This document shows, one piece after another, positions 24,166-31,611 of a DNA stretch of 48,255 nucleotides (its first letter is position 1; each line of letters begins with the position of its first letter). Location: positions 1 to 48,255 of the forward strand of contig JAKPGL010000216.1 in assembly GCA_029550925.1 (NCBI GenBank), read 5' to 3'. Source of the stretch: Planctomycetota bacterium (GTDB lineage: Bacteria > Planctomycetota > Planctomycetia > Pirellulales > Thermoguttaceae). The notes beneath the pieces were generated by a model. That model worked only from the letters and a program-made list of their open reading frames with translations. It had not been told where the DNA came from and searched no databases. Made by a program: the position numbers and the translations under genes.

Positions 24166-26450
24166 TGAGCGACGAAGCCACCATCCCCCAAAGTCGAACC
24201 GAACAGCGCCAGGCGCAGCAGATGAGCCTACGTCGGGCGCGGCCGCCGGTGGACGTGCCCGGCTATGAGCCGGAGCGACTGCTGGGCGTGGGCGCCTATG
24301 GCGAGGTCTGGGTGGCCCTGGAGCGGAATACGGGCCGACGGGTGGCCATCAAATTCTACGCCCATCGCGGCGGCCTCGACTGGGCCTTGTTGTCCCGGGA
24401 AGTGGAAAAGCTGGCCTTCCTATTTGCCGATCGGTATGTGGTCCAACTGATCGGCGTAGGCTGGGACGCCTCGCCGCCCTATTACATCATGGAATACTTG
24501 GAGCAAGGCTCCTTGGCCGATCGGCTCGAAAAAGGGCTGCTGCCGGTCGAAGAGGCTGTTGGGCTTTTTCACGATGTGGCGGTAGGCCTGCTCCATGCCC
24601 ACGGCAAAGGGGTGCTCCACTGCGACCTGAAACCGGCCAACATCTTGCTGGACCAGGATGGTCGGCCTCGGCTGGCTGATTTCGGCCAGTCTCGGCTTTC
24701 GCACGAGCAGGCCCCGGCTTTAGGCACGCTGTTTTACATGGCCCCGGAGCAGGCGGACCTGCAAGCAACGCCGGACGCCCGGTGGGATGTCTATGCCCTG
24801 GGGGCCTTGCTGTATTGCATGGTGACCGGCAGCCCGCCCTATCGGACGCCGGAAATTTTACGCCAATTGGAGCAAGCGCCGAATCTGGTGGAACGCCTGA
24901 CCTTGTATCGGCGCTGGCTTCGCCATTCGCCCCGGCCGACGGCCCATCGGCAAACGCCGGGCGTGGACCGGGATTTGGCCGACATTATCGACCGCTGTTT
25001 GGCCATCGATCCGCAAAAACGATTTCCCAATGTGCAGGCGGTATTGGACGCCTTGCAGGCCCGGCAATTACGTCGGCATCGTCGGCCGATGCTTTTGGTC
25101 GGAGCGCTCGGGCCGGTGCTGTTGCTTTTGGTGGTGAGTTTTTTTGCCTGGCAAGGAGCTACCGCCGCTTTGCAGCGGTCCGAAGAAGCCCTGATCCAAC
25201 GGGCCTTGGAGAGCAACAAGTTTGCCGCCCAATATGCCGCCCGAACTACGGCGGCCGAGGTGGCCCGCCGCTACCGGGCCGTCCAGCGCATCCTGGAATC
25301 CCAAGAGTTTTTGACGGTCTTTCAGGAAACCATCCAGCATCCCGAGTTAGAGCCGATCCTCCAACGCCTGGCCGACCCGGACCTGCCCGAAGCCGAACTC
25401 CAGCAATTGGCCCATCAGCTCCGCCATCACCCGCAGCGCCGCAAACTCCAAGAGGCGTTCGAGCGGGCCATCCCGCCGGAAATGCAAGTGGGCAAACAGG
25501 TGAACAGTTGGTTTCTGGATGATCCCCTGGGCAACCAAATCGCCCGCGCACCGGAAGAGGCGGATGTCGTTACCATCGGCCGAAACTACGCCTGGCGAAG
25601 CTATTTCCACGGCGGACCCACGGATATGCCAGATCGCCGATGGCGTGCCGGGCCGGGCCAGCATCTGCAAAAAACCCAAATGTCCGCCGCCTACCAGAGC
25701 GAAGCTACCGGCCGATGGAATGTGGCCGTCTCCACGCCGATCCGCCAAAATCCCAACGGCCGGTTTCTCGGCGTGGCGGGCCTGACGGTCGGAGTGGGCG
25801 CCCTGGTAGAACTGCACGCCAAACCCCATCAATTCGCCGTGCTGGTCGAAGAACCTACCCCAGAACATCCCGGTCGAATCCTGGAACATCCCCTGTTCCA
25901 ATCCCGAGACCCCGCCCAACCGAAAATCCCCAAAGAGTTTAGCCAAATGGTGATCACCCCGGAGGCCCTGCCCAACACCTGGCAGCGACGCTGTTGGTAT
26001 GAAGACCCGGCAGGGCAATTGCCAGGCGGCGAATATTACCAGCGCCGTTGGCTGGCGGAAATGGAGCCGGTGCTATGGGCCGGTCGGCCGACCGGCTGGT
26101 TGGTTATCGTCCAGGAATCCTACGAGACGGCGATCGGTCAGACTCTGCGGGAGCTTCGGCAGCAATTGGTCGGCTATGCGTTGGCGGCGGGGGCAGGGGT
26201 GATTCTGGTGGTGGTCGGCTTATGGAGCTTTGCTCTGCGAATGTTTCGGGAGTCGGCCCCGGCGGCGGTTTGGCTGGCCGGAAAAACCGTCGGAGGAAGT
26301 GAAGGCAGCGGCTTGTCTTCGACCCCGGCCCCGGTTCGACCAACAGGACTTACCCCGCCAGAGGCAGAGATGTTGGAAGTCCCCACCGAACCCGCCCCTA
26401 CCAATCCCCACCAGTCCTCCCCCCCGCCAAACCACACCGGTTCCGATTAG
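24165..26450 (+). CDS. Transmembrane Ser/Thr protein kinase with extracytoplasmic sensor domain
   Basis: A 761-residue Hanks-type kinase. The glycine loop is GVGAYGEVWV (41-50), the lysine AIKFYA (Lys63), the catalytic loop LHCDLKPANILL (Asp154; HCD replaces the usual HRD), DFG at 172-174 and MAPEQA in the activation segment. Residues about 297-320 are a membrane helix. The following 330 or so residues are extracytoplasmic and look like a Cache-type sensor (WRSYFHGGPTDMP, MSAAYQSEATGRWNVAVSTPI, GVAGLTVGVGALVEL), as in chemoreceptors and histidine kinases. A second membrane helix (about 665-688) returns the chain to a Pro-rich cytoplasmic tail. It would sense a small ligand outside and phosphorylate cytoplasmic proteins. 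It converges with the MFS gene, with 7 bases between the two stops. Confidence 0.92.
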   Translation: MSDEATIPQSRTEQRQAQQMSLRRARPPVDVPGYEPERLLGVGAYGEVWVALERNTGRRVAIKFYAHRGGLDWALLSREVEKLAFLFADRYVVQLIGVGWDASPPYYIMEYLEQGSLADRLEKGLLPVEEAVGLFHDVAVGLLHAHGKGVLHCDLKPANILLDQDGRPRLADFGQSRLSHEQAPALGTLFYMAPEQADLQATPDARWDVYALGALLYCMVTGSPPYRTPEILRQLEQAPNLVERLTLYRRWLRHSPRPTAHRQTPGVDRDLADIIDRCLAIDPQKRFPNVQAVLDALQARQLRRHRRPMLLVGALGPVLLLLVVSFFAWQGATAALQRSEEALIQRALESNKFAAQYAARTTAAEVARRYRAVQRILESQEFLTVFQETIQHPELEPILQRLADPDLPEAELQQLAHQLRHHPQRRKLQEAFERAIPPEMQVGKQVNSWFLDDPLGNQIARAPEEADVVTIGRNYAWRSYFHGGPTDMPDRRWRAGPGQHLQKTQMSAAYQSEATGRWNVAVSTPIRQNPNGRFLGVAGLTVGVGALVELHAKPHQFAVLVEEPTPEHPGRILEHPLFQSRDPAQPKIPKEFSQMVITPEALPNTWQRRCWYEDPAGQLPGGEYYQRRWLAEMEPVLWAGRPTGWLVIVQESYETAIGQTLRELRQQLVGYALAAGAGVILVVVGLWSFALRMFRESAPAAVWLAGKTVGGSEGSGLSSTPAPVRPTGLTPPEAEMLEVPTEPAPTNPHQSSPPPNHTGSD

Positions 26451-26457
26451 GTCCTGG

Positions 26458-28212
26458 CTACTCCGGCAATGGTTTATCTTTGGTTTCCGGGGCAAACGGC
26501 AAGGTGAGTAGCCCCACTAGGAAACAGGCGCACATAGTAACACCGGCATACCGCATCGGCTCCGGATAGTCCTTAAACACCCCCGCCGTCAGCAGGCCCA
26601 GCACCGCCGGTCCCGGCACTGCTGCAAACCGGGCAATGTTATAGCAGAACGAAGTGCCCGTGCTCCGAAGCCGAGTGGGGAATAGCTCCGGAAAATAGAT
26701 CGCATAGCCGCCAAAGACCGATAGCTGCGCAAAACCCATCAGCGGCACCAGCACAAACAAATGCCACGGCTCCCGCATGAGCAAAAACGCAGCGGCCGTG
26801 CTGAAAATGGCCAGTAGGAAAAAGATGGCAAACGTCGGCCGACGCGGCAGACGCTGCGTCACCCAACTGAAACTGTAAATCCCGAAAAAGGCCCCGATGT
26901 TGAAGAACATCAGGTTGATGCTCCGCCAAAAGCCCACATGGCCGAGGATCTGTTTGTTCCGGTCGATGATATGTTGAGCGTGTGCAGCCAGGAAGGTTTT
27001 GGGATCCAGGCCGGCCTTGGCGGCGGCTTCGGCCCCGTGGCGGAGATACGCTTCCCGACGCTCGCGCTCCTGGGGCGTCTGAGCCTTTCGACTAGGCATG
27101 AACTTATCCAAAATCGACTGGGGCGGATCGGCGGCCGGCTGGTCCAAAAGCCGAAGCACCGATTCCTGATTCACCGGCTTGTTTTCCTCCAACAAGCTGC
27201 GGGCGGCGGCATATAAAAGCCGGGCGTCCAGATCGTCGGCCTCCAGACCCAAGAGAGCCGTCTCCTTGGGCAAGCTCTCTTTGGCCGGGGCCAAACTGGC
27301 CTGCTGGATCAAAAGAGCCACAAACTGCTGGTCTTTTTCTGCTTCGCCTTGGCGGCGTGCCTTGTCCTCAGCGCCTCGCAAAAACACCGTATGCGTCAGG
27401 TCGTTGGAAAAAACGCCGATGGCCCACAGACCCACCACCCCAGCAGCCGCCAGCAGCATCCCGCAAATGGTGTTCCGCCGCCAGCGTGGATCGCCGAAAA
27501 GCTCCCGAATGGAACCGGCTTTCTTTTTCGCTTCTCCGGCGGCCACGGCCTGCTTCCAGCGGGCCGGCTCTTCAAGCCGAAGCATCACCAGCACGGCCAG
27601 GAATGCAGGAATAATCCCGACCGCAAAGACCCATCGCCAGGCGCTGCCGGCAATCACCCCCGTAGCGGCCAGGTGTTCAAACAGCATCACAATCAGGGCC
27701 GCCGTGATATTGCCGAAGGCCGAAAATGCCTGGAGCATCCCCAGGGCAGGCGGTCGGGCTTTGTCCGGCAGTGCCTCGGCCACCAGCGACACCCCGACCG
27801 CAAACTGCCCCCCTACACCCAGACCGGACAAAAACCGATAGAGGATAAAATCGTACACGGAGACGGCAAAGGCCGTCAGACCGGTAAAAAGCGAATACGA
27901 CAGGATGGTGAAGACCATCGTCTTGGCCCGGCCGATCCGGTCGCCTAAAATGCCAAAGAAAATGCCGCCGGTGGCCCACCCCAGAAGCAAAAGGGAGGTG
28001 GAATAGGTGGCCCAGGCGTCAACGCGGGGGTCGCTGGGATCGGTGCGCAAAAGTTCAATCATCGCCGGCTTTCGGTTGGCGTTAAAAAGCTGCTGATCCA
28101 AACAGTCGAAAAGCCAACCTAGCGTGCAGACCGCAAACACAAACCAATGATACCCATTGAGCATCCGATACCACGGAAGTTGATTTTCGCTTACTGTAAT
28201 CGGTTGACTCAT
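26458..28212 (-). CDS. MFS sugar/acid transporter with large central loop
   Basis: A 584-residue major facilitator. The first half has helices with LGWLFDCLDQQLFN, the MFS loop motif FGILGDRIGRAKTM, and GLGVGGQFAVGVSLVAEALPDKARP, which resembles the sialate/aromatic-acid/metabolite families. The second half has SWVTQRLPRRPTF and YFPELFPTRLRSTGTSFCYN. Between helices 6 and 7 lies a hydrophilic insert of roughly 150 residues (about 275-425), rich in Glu, Lys and Ala, far longer than the usual loop. The protein is therefore well above the usual 400-450 residues. AGGAG lies 8 bases before the ATG. The substrate is unknown; uptake of an organic acid or sugar acid is a reasonable guess. Confidence 0.88.
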   Translation of the reverse strand: MSQPITVSENQLPWYRMLNGYHWFVFAVCTLGWLFDCLDQQLFNANRKPAMIELLRTDPSDPRVDAWATYSTSLLLLGWATGGIFFGILGDRIGRAKTMVFTILSYSLFTGLTAFAVSVYDFILYRFLSGLGVGGQFAVGVSLVAEALPDKARPPALGMLQAFSAFGNITAALIVMLFEHLAATGVIAGSAWRWVFAVGIIPAFLAVLVMLRLEEPARWKQAVAAGEAKKKAGSIRELFGDPRWRRNTICGMLLAAAGVVGLWAIGVFSNDLTHTVFLRGAEDKARRQGEAEKDQQFVALLIQQASLAPAKESLPKETALLGLEADDLDARLLYAAARSLLEENKPVNQESVLRLLDQPAADPPQSILDKFMPSRKAQTPQERERREAYLRHGAEAAAKAGLDPKTFLAAHAQHIIDRNKQILGHVGFWRSINLMFFNIGAFFGIYSFSWVTQRLPRRPTFAIFFLLAIFSTAAAFLLMREPWHLFVLVPLMGFAQLSVFGGYAIYFPELFPTRLRSTGTSFCYNIARFAAVPGPAVLGLLTAGVFKDYPEPMRYAGVTMCACFLVGLLTLPFAPETKDKPLPE

Positions 28213-28232
28213 GCACTGGCTCCTTTCCCATG

Positions 28233-28303
28233 ACCCATTGGCCTGCTCTTTAACTGACTTGTTCGCCGGGGCCTTTGCCCTAACCCATTGGCTGGCTATT
28301 TTA
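28233..28303 (-). promoter_or_regulatory. MFS promoter with two ACCCATTGGC direct repeats
   Basis: On the minus strand TAAAAT (plus-strand 28298-28303) is a good -10 box, though the -35 is weak. ACCCATTGGC occurs at 28283-28292, over the expected start site, and again at 28233-28242, exactly 50 bases away in the leader. The wider match extends to TGACCCATTGGCCTGCT versus TAACCCATTGGCTGGCT. The spacing and position suit operator sites. Confidence 0.42.
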
Positions 28304-28474
28304 CCCGGCTAAGAGCCCGCCAGAAAGCTTTTTACTTCCAAACAGGAATCGGTATTATGCCTTATCCGTCCCATGCCGACAACCCCTAGTAAGGTGGCTA
28401 ACCGGCTTGTACAAGGAAGATCGGCCCCTGAGTTCTTTTCCGCTGGAACCGGCGACAGCCATTTCCACCTATGC

Positions 28475-28503
28475 TTGTCATTTCTGAGAAGCCTCTGTAG
28501 AAT
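28475..28503 (+). promoter_or_regulatory. Sigma-70-type promoter of the HD-domain gene
   Basis: TTGTCA (28475-28480) and TAGAAT (28498-28503) are 17 bases apart. The leader to the ATG at 28630 would be about 120 bases and contains the repeat at 28521-28575. Confidence 0.62.
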
Positions 28504-28520
28504 CAAACGGGCTGATTGCT

Positions 28521-28575
28521 TCCCCCCGCTGCCATTGGTATTACCACTTTTGGGAACGCCGTGGGAATGCCGTTG
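28521..28575. repeat. Dispersed repeat, copy 1 (second copy at 46297-46356)
   Basis: TCCCCCCGC, CCATTGGTAT, AC.AC.TTTTG and GTGGGAA.GCCGTT occur in the same order and at nearly the same spacing here and at 46297-46356. This copy lies in the leader of the HD-domain gene and ends in CCGTTGGTACGG. Confidence 0.5.
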
Positions 28576-28629
28576 GTACGGCAAAGCAGCCGCTTTGTTT
28601 TATTTCATCCGTCATTGGAAAGTTTGGTT

Positions 28630-29634
28630 ATGTCCCGGCGGTATGTCGCGCAGCTAACGCCGCAGGAAAAGGTGAACGAAGTTTTCCGGGTGGTCCGGAA
28701 GCAACTTCGGACCAACCGAAACGGCATTCTTTACCTGCAGGTGGATCTGGCGGATCGGACCGGCGTGATCACCGCCCTGCGATGGAATGCTACGCCGGAG
28801 GACGCCCAGGCCTTTGAGCCGGGCGATTACGTCCGGGTGGAAGGAACCACCCAGGTCTATCACGGCGGATTGCAGCTTATCGTCAAACGCTTCAGCCGGG
28901 CGCCGGCAGACCAGATGGACGAACGAGAGTTTGTCCGGCTTACGGCGGCCGATCTCCAACGCCTGCAAAACTGCCTACTGGAACTAGTGCGGAGTTTGAC
29001 GGATCCGGCGCTACGCACATTGGCCGAGTGTTTCCTGGCCGACCAGGCCTTCCTGGAGCGGTTCCGGCAGGCCCCGGCCGGGGTGAAATATCATCATGCG
29101 TATCCCGGCGGCCTTTTGGAACATACGGTGCAGGTGATGGAGTCCGCCGCAGCGATGGCCAATTGTTATCCACAAATCGATCGGAATCTCCTGGTAGCCG
29201 GCGCGTTTTTCCACGACCTGGGCAAAGTGGAGGAACTGGCCGCCGAAGGCCAACTGGCCTACACGGACGAAGGCCAACTGGTCGGCCATCTGGTCCAAGG
29301 CGTGCGCCTCTTGGAACAAAAACTCCCCCAGGCCGAGGAGCTCCTGGGCGAACCCTTCCCCCAGGAGACCCTCCTACGACTGAAACACATGATCGTCAGC
29401 CACCACGGCCATTACGAGTTCGGCAGTCCGAAATTGCCGATGACCCTGGAGGCCTTGGCCCTATATTGCCTAGATTATCTGGACGCCCAGGTGTTCTTTT
29501 TCCAACAACACCTGGCCGAGGACCGAACGCCCGACCCCTCGTGGACCGGCTACTTTGCCCAGATTGGTCGAAAGCTGTTCAAGGGCATGGCCGCTCAAGG
29601 GGCGGAGGATTTTTCGCCCTCCCCGGAGGAATGA
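28630..29634 (+). CDS. OB-fold/HD-domain 3'-5' exonuclease, YhaM-like
   Basis: A 334-residue protein. The ATG at 28630 has GGAAAG about 9 bases upstream; the frame is open further up but that part lies in the leader and repeat. Residues 1-100 form an OB-fold nucleic-acid-binding domain (LYLQVDLADRTGVITALRWN, GDYVRVEGTTQVYHGGLQL). Residues about 140-300 are an HD phosphohydrolase: HHAYPGGLLEHTVQV, FFHDLGKVEEL and MIVSHHGHYEFGS supply the metal ligands. The same order is found in YhaM/CBF1, which trims DNA or RNA 3' ends using Mn or Co. It probably acts in RNA turnover or replication in the cytoplasm. Confidence 0.9.
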   Translation: MSRRYVAQLTPQEKVNEVFRVVRKQLRTNRNGILYLQVDLADRTGVITALRWNATPEDAQAFEPGDYVRVEGTTQVYHGGLQLIVKRFSRAPADQMDEREFVRLTAADLQRLQNCLLELVRSLTDPALRTLAECFLADQAFLERFRQAPAGVKYHHAYPGGLLEHTVQVMESAAAMANCYPQIDRNLLVAGAFFHDLGKVEELAAEGQLAYTDEGQLVGHLVQGVRLLEQKLPQAEELLGEPFPQETLLRLKHMIVSHHGHYEFGSPKLPMTLEALALYCLDYLDAQVFFFQQHLAEDRTPDPSWTGYFAQIGRKLFKGMAAQGAEDFSPSPEE

Positions 29635-29697
29635 CTGCTTGGAGGCAACCTCTTTACTCTTTATGCGGCGATTTTGTTAAGTGAGGACCAGCAGACC

Positions 29698-31371
29698 ATG
29701 GCCCGCACAGGGATGCATCTGTTGTTGGAACTGCTGAGCGAGTATGGGGTGCGGTATCTGTTCGGTAATCCGGGCACGACGGAATTGCCGCTTTACGATG
29801 CCCTGGCTGCGAACCGCCAGATTCAGTTCATCCTAGCCCTTCAAGAGGTTCCGGCCGTGGCGATTGCCGACGGCTATGCCCAGGCCTCCCGGCAAGTAGG
29901 AGTAGTGAACGTACATATCTGCTGCGGACTGGGCAATGCCATGGGGATGCTTTACAACGCCTATCGGGCCGGTACGCCGCTGGTGCTGACGGCCGGGCAG
30001 CAGGACCAACGCATGATGCTTGAAGAGCCGATCCTTTGGGGCGAAATGGTCGAGGCGGCGCGGCCGTGGACGAAATGGGCCTATGAGGTCCGGCGGGTGG
30101 AGGACCTACCGACAGCGGTTCGCCGGGCGGTGCAGACGGCCATGACACCGCCGACAGGACCGGTGTTTTTATCCCTGCCGTTGGATGTGCAGATGGCCAG
30201 TGCCGAGGCAGTCCCGCTCCAGGTAGCCCCGCTGCCGGATGTCCACGTTCGGCCGCCGATGGAAGCCTTGCAGCAGGCGGCCCAAGTGCTGGCCTCTGCC
30301 CGGCAGCCGGCCATCCTGGTCGGAAGCCGGGTCTGCGAAGCCGACGCTATCCAGGAACTGGCTGCCGTTGCCGACCTGCTCGCAGCGCCGGTTTTTCACG
30401 AGGCGACCACTTCGCACGGACGCAGCAGTTTCCCGTCGGACCATCCGCTAGCCGGTCCGCCGCTACCGTTTTGGTCGCCCCAGGTGCAGGAGTTTTTAGC
30501 GCCGTTTGATGTGCTGCTGGTAGTCGGGATGAAGCTATTTCAGCAGTATATCTATCATGAGCCGTCGCCTTTGCCGGCGCATGTTCGGCTGGTGCAGATC
30601 GACGAAAATCCCTGGGAGATAAACAAAAATTACCCTGTCGAAGTGGGCCTGTTAGGACATCCGAAAACGGCGCTGGAAGAATTGGCCCGGCTTTTGGAAG
30701 GCCTGCTGGAAGGAGATAAGGCGGAACTGGTTGGCAAACGGCGCGCCCACTGGACCGCTCATTTCCGGCAGGAGCGAGCGGCCCTTCGGCGCCAGGCCCA
30801 GGAGCAAACCGAACTGCGGCCGCTCCGGGCGCAGGTGGTGATGGACATTTTGGCCCAGGTGCTTCCGCCGAATGCGGCGGTGGTGGAAGAATCGCCCACC
30901 ACGACAATGGGCAGCTACCTGGAACGGATCGGAGCGATCAAGGACCCGACCGGCTATTTCGCCCAGCGGGGATGGGCCTTGGGCTGGGGACTGAACTGCG
31001 CCATCGGAGTTCGACTGGCCTGGCCGGAACGGCCGGTGCTGGCCATCATTGGCGACGGCTCGGCCATGTACGGATTTCAAGGTCTCTGGACAGCCGCCCG
31101 ATACCGGATCCCGGTTACCTTTCTGGTAACCAACAATCAAGAGTACAAGATTCTGAAAGATTGCGCCCGGGTGCTTCGGCTGCCGGAGGCGTTGGCCGGT
31201 AGGTACGAAGGGTTGGATTTGGATCGGCCGGTGATCGACTATGTGGGCCTGGCCCGTTCGCTGGGCGTGCCTGCCTGCCGGGTAACCCAGCCGGACGCCC
31301 TGGCCGAGCTGGTCCAGATGGGCCTTGGCGCCGACGGGCCGATCCTGATCGAAACGCCCGTGGTGAGTTGA
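29698..31371 (+). CDS. Thiamine-diphosphate enzyme, benzoylformate decarboxylase-like
   Basis: A 557-residue ThDP enzyme. ATG 29698 is chosen over TTG 29674; GAGGAC lies upstream and the family N-terminus starts there. The activating glutamate is in LQEVPAVAIADGYAQ (Glu50). GNPGTTELP aligns with the GNPGSNELP loop of benzoylformate decarboxylase, with Thr in place of the catalytic Ser. His73 in VNVHICCGLGNAMG and a later His in QQYIYHEP match the two active-site histidines. The ThDP-binding motif is IIGDGSAMYG through TNNQEYK. Total length is normal. It probably decarboxylates an aromatic or branched 2-oxo acid, but acetolactate-synthase-like activity is not excluded. It follows the HD gene after about 60 bases on the same strand. 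Confidence 0.88.
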   Translation: MARTGMHLLLELLSEYGVRYLFGNPGTTELPLYDALAANRQIQFILALQEVPAVAIADGYAQASRQVGVVNVHICCGLGNAMGMLYNAYRAGTPLVLTAGQQDQRMMLEEPILWGEMVEAARPWTKWAYEVRRVEDLPTAVRRAVQTAMTPPTGPVFLSLPLDVQMASAEAVPLQVAPLPDVHVRPPMEALQQAAQVLASARQPAILVGSRVCEADAIQELAAVADLLAAPVFHEATTSHGRSSFPSDHPLAGPPLPFWSPQVQEFLAPFDVLLVVGMKLFQQYIYHEPSPLPAHVRLVQIDENPWEINKNYPVEVGLLGHPKTALEELARLLEGLLEGDKAELVGKRRAHWTAHFRQERAALRRQAQEQTELRPLRAQVVMDILAQVLPPNAAVVEESPTTTMGSYLERIGAIKDPTGYFAQRGWALGWGLNCAIGVRLAWPERPVLAIIGDGSAMYGFQGLWTAARYRIPVTFLVTNNQEYKILKDCARVLRLPEALAGRYEGLDLDRPVIDYVGLARSLGVPACRVTQPDALAELVQMGLGADGPILIETPVVS

Positions 31372-31611
31372 CGGCCTTCCTGCCATCCCCTAACGTTCTC
31401 TTTTGCCAGGCCCCCCTCCCACCATTTCCCCAGAAAGAAGGGGGACTTTTTGGAAATTTGGATTGGCGGGGGGTAGAAAGAATGTCCCATCTTTTTCTTT
31501 CGGAGGGCCTTTTGCCATTGCATCTTTTGGCGGTTCGGGCAGAATGGAAATGTTACGGATTACCAGAGGGGAAATCGAGGAGCTTTTGGCAGCTTAAGCG
31601 GAATCGTACTT

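Noticed and set aside
31403-31597. 64-codon open frame just before yidC
   Set aside because: Low-complexity Pro/Gly sequence, no ribosome site and no family resemblance; more likely leader DNA.
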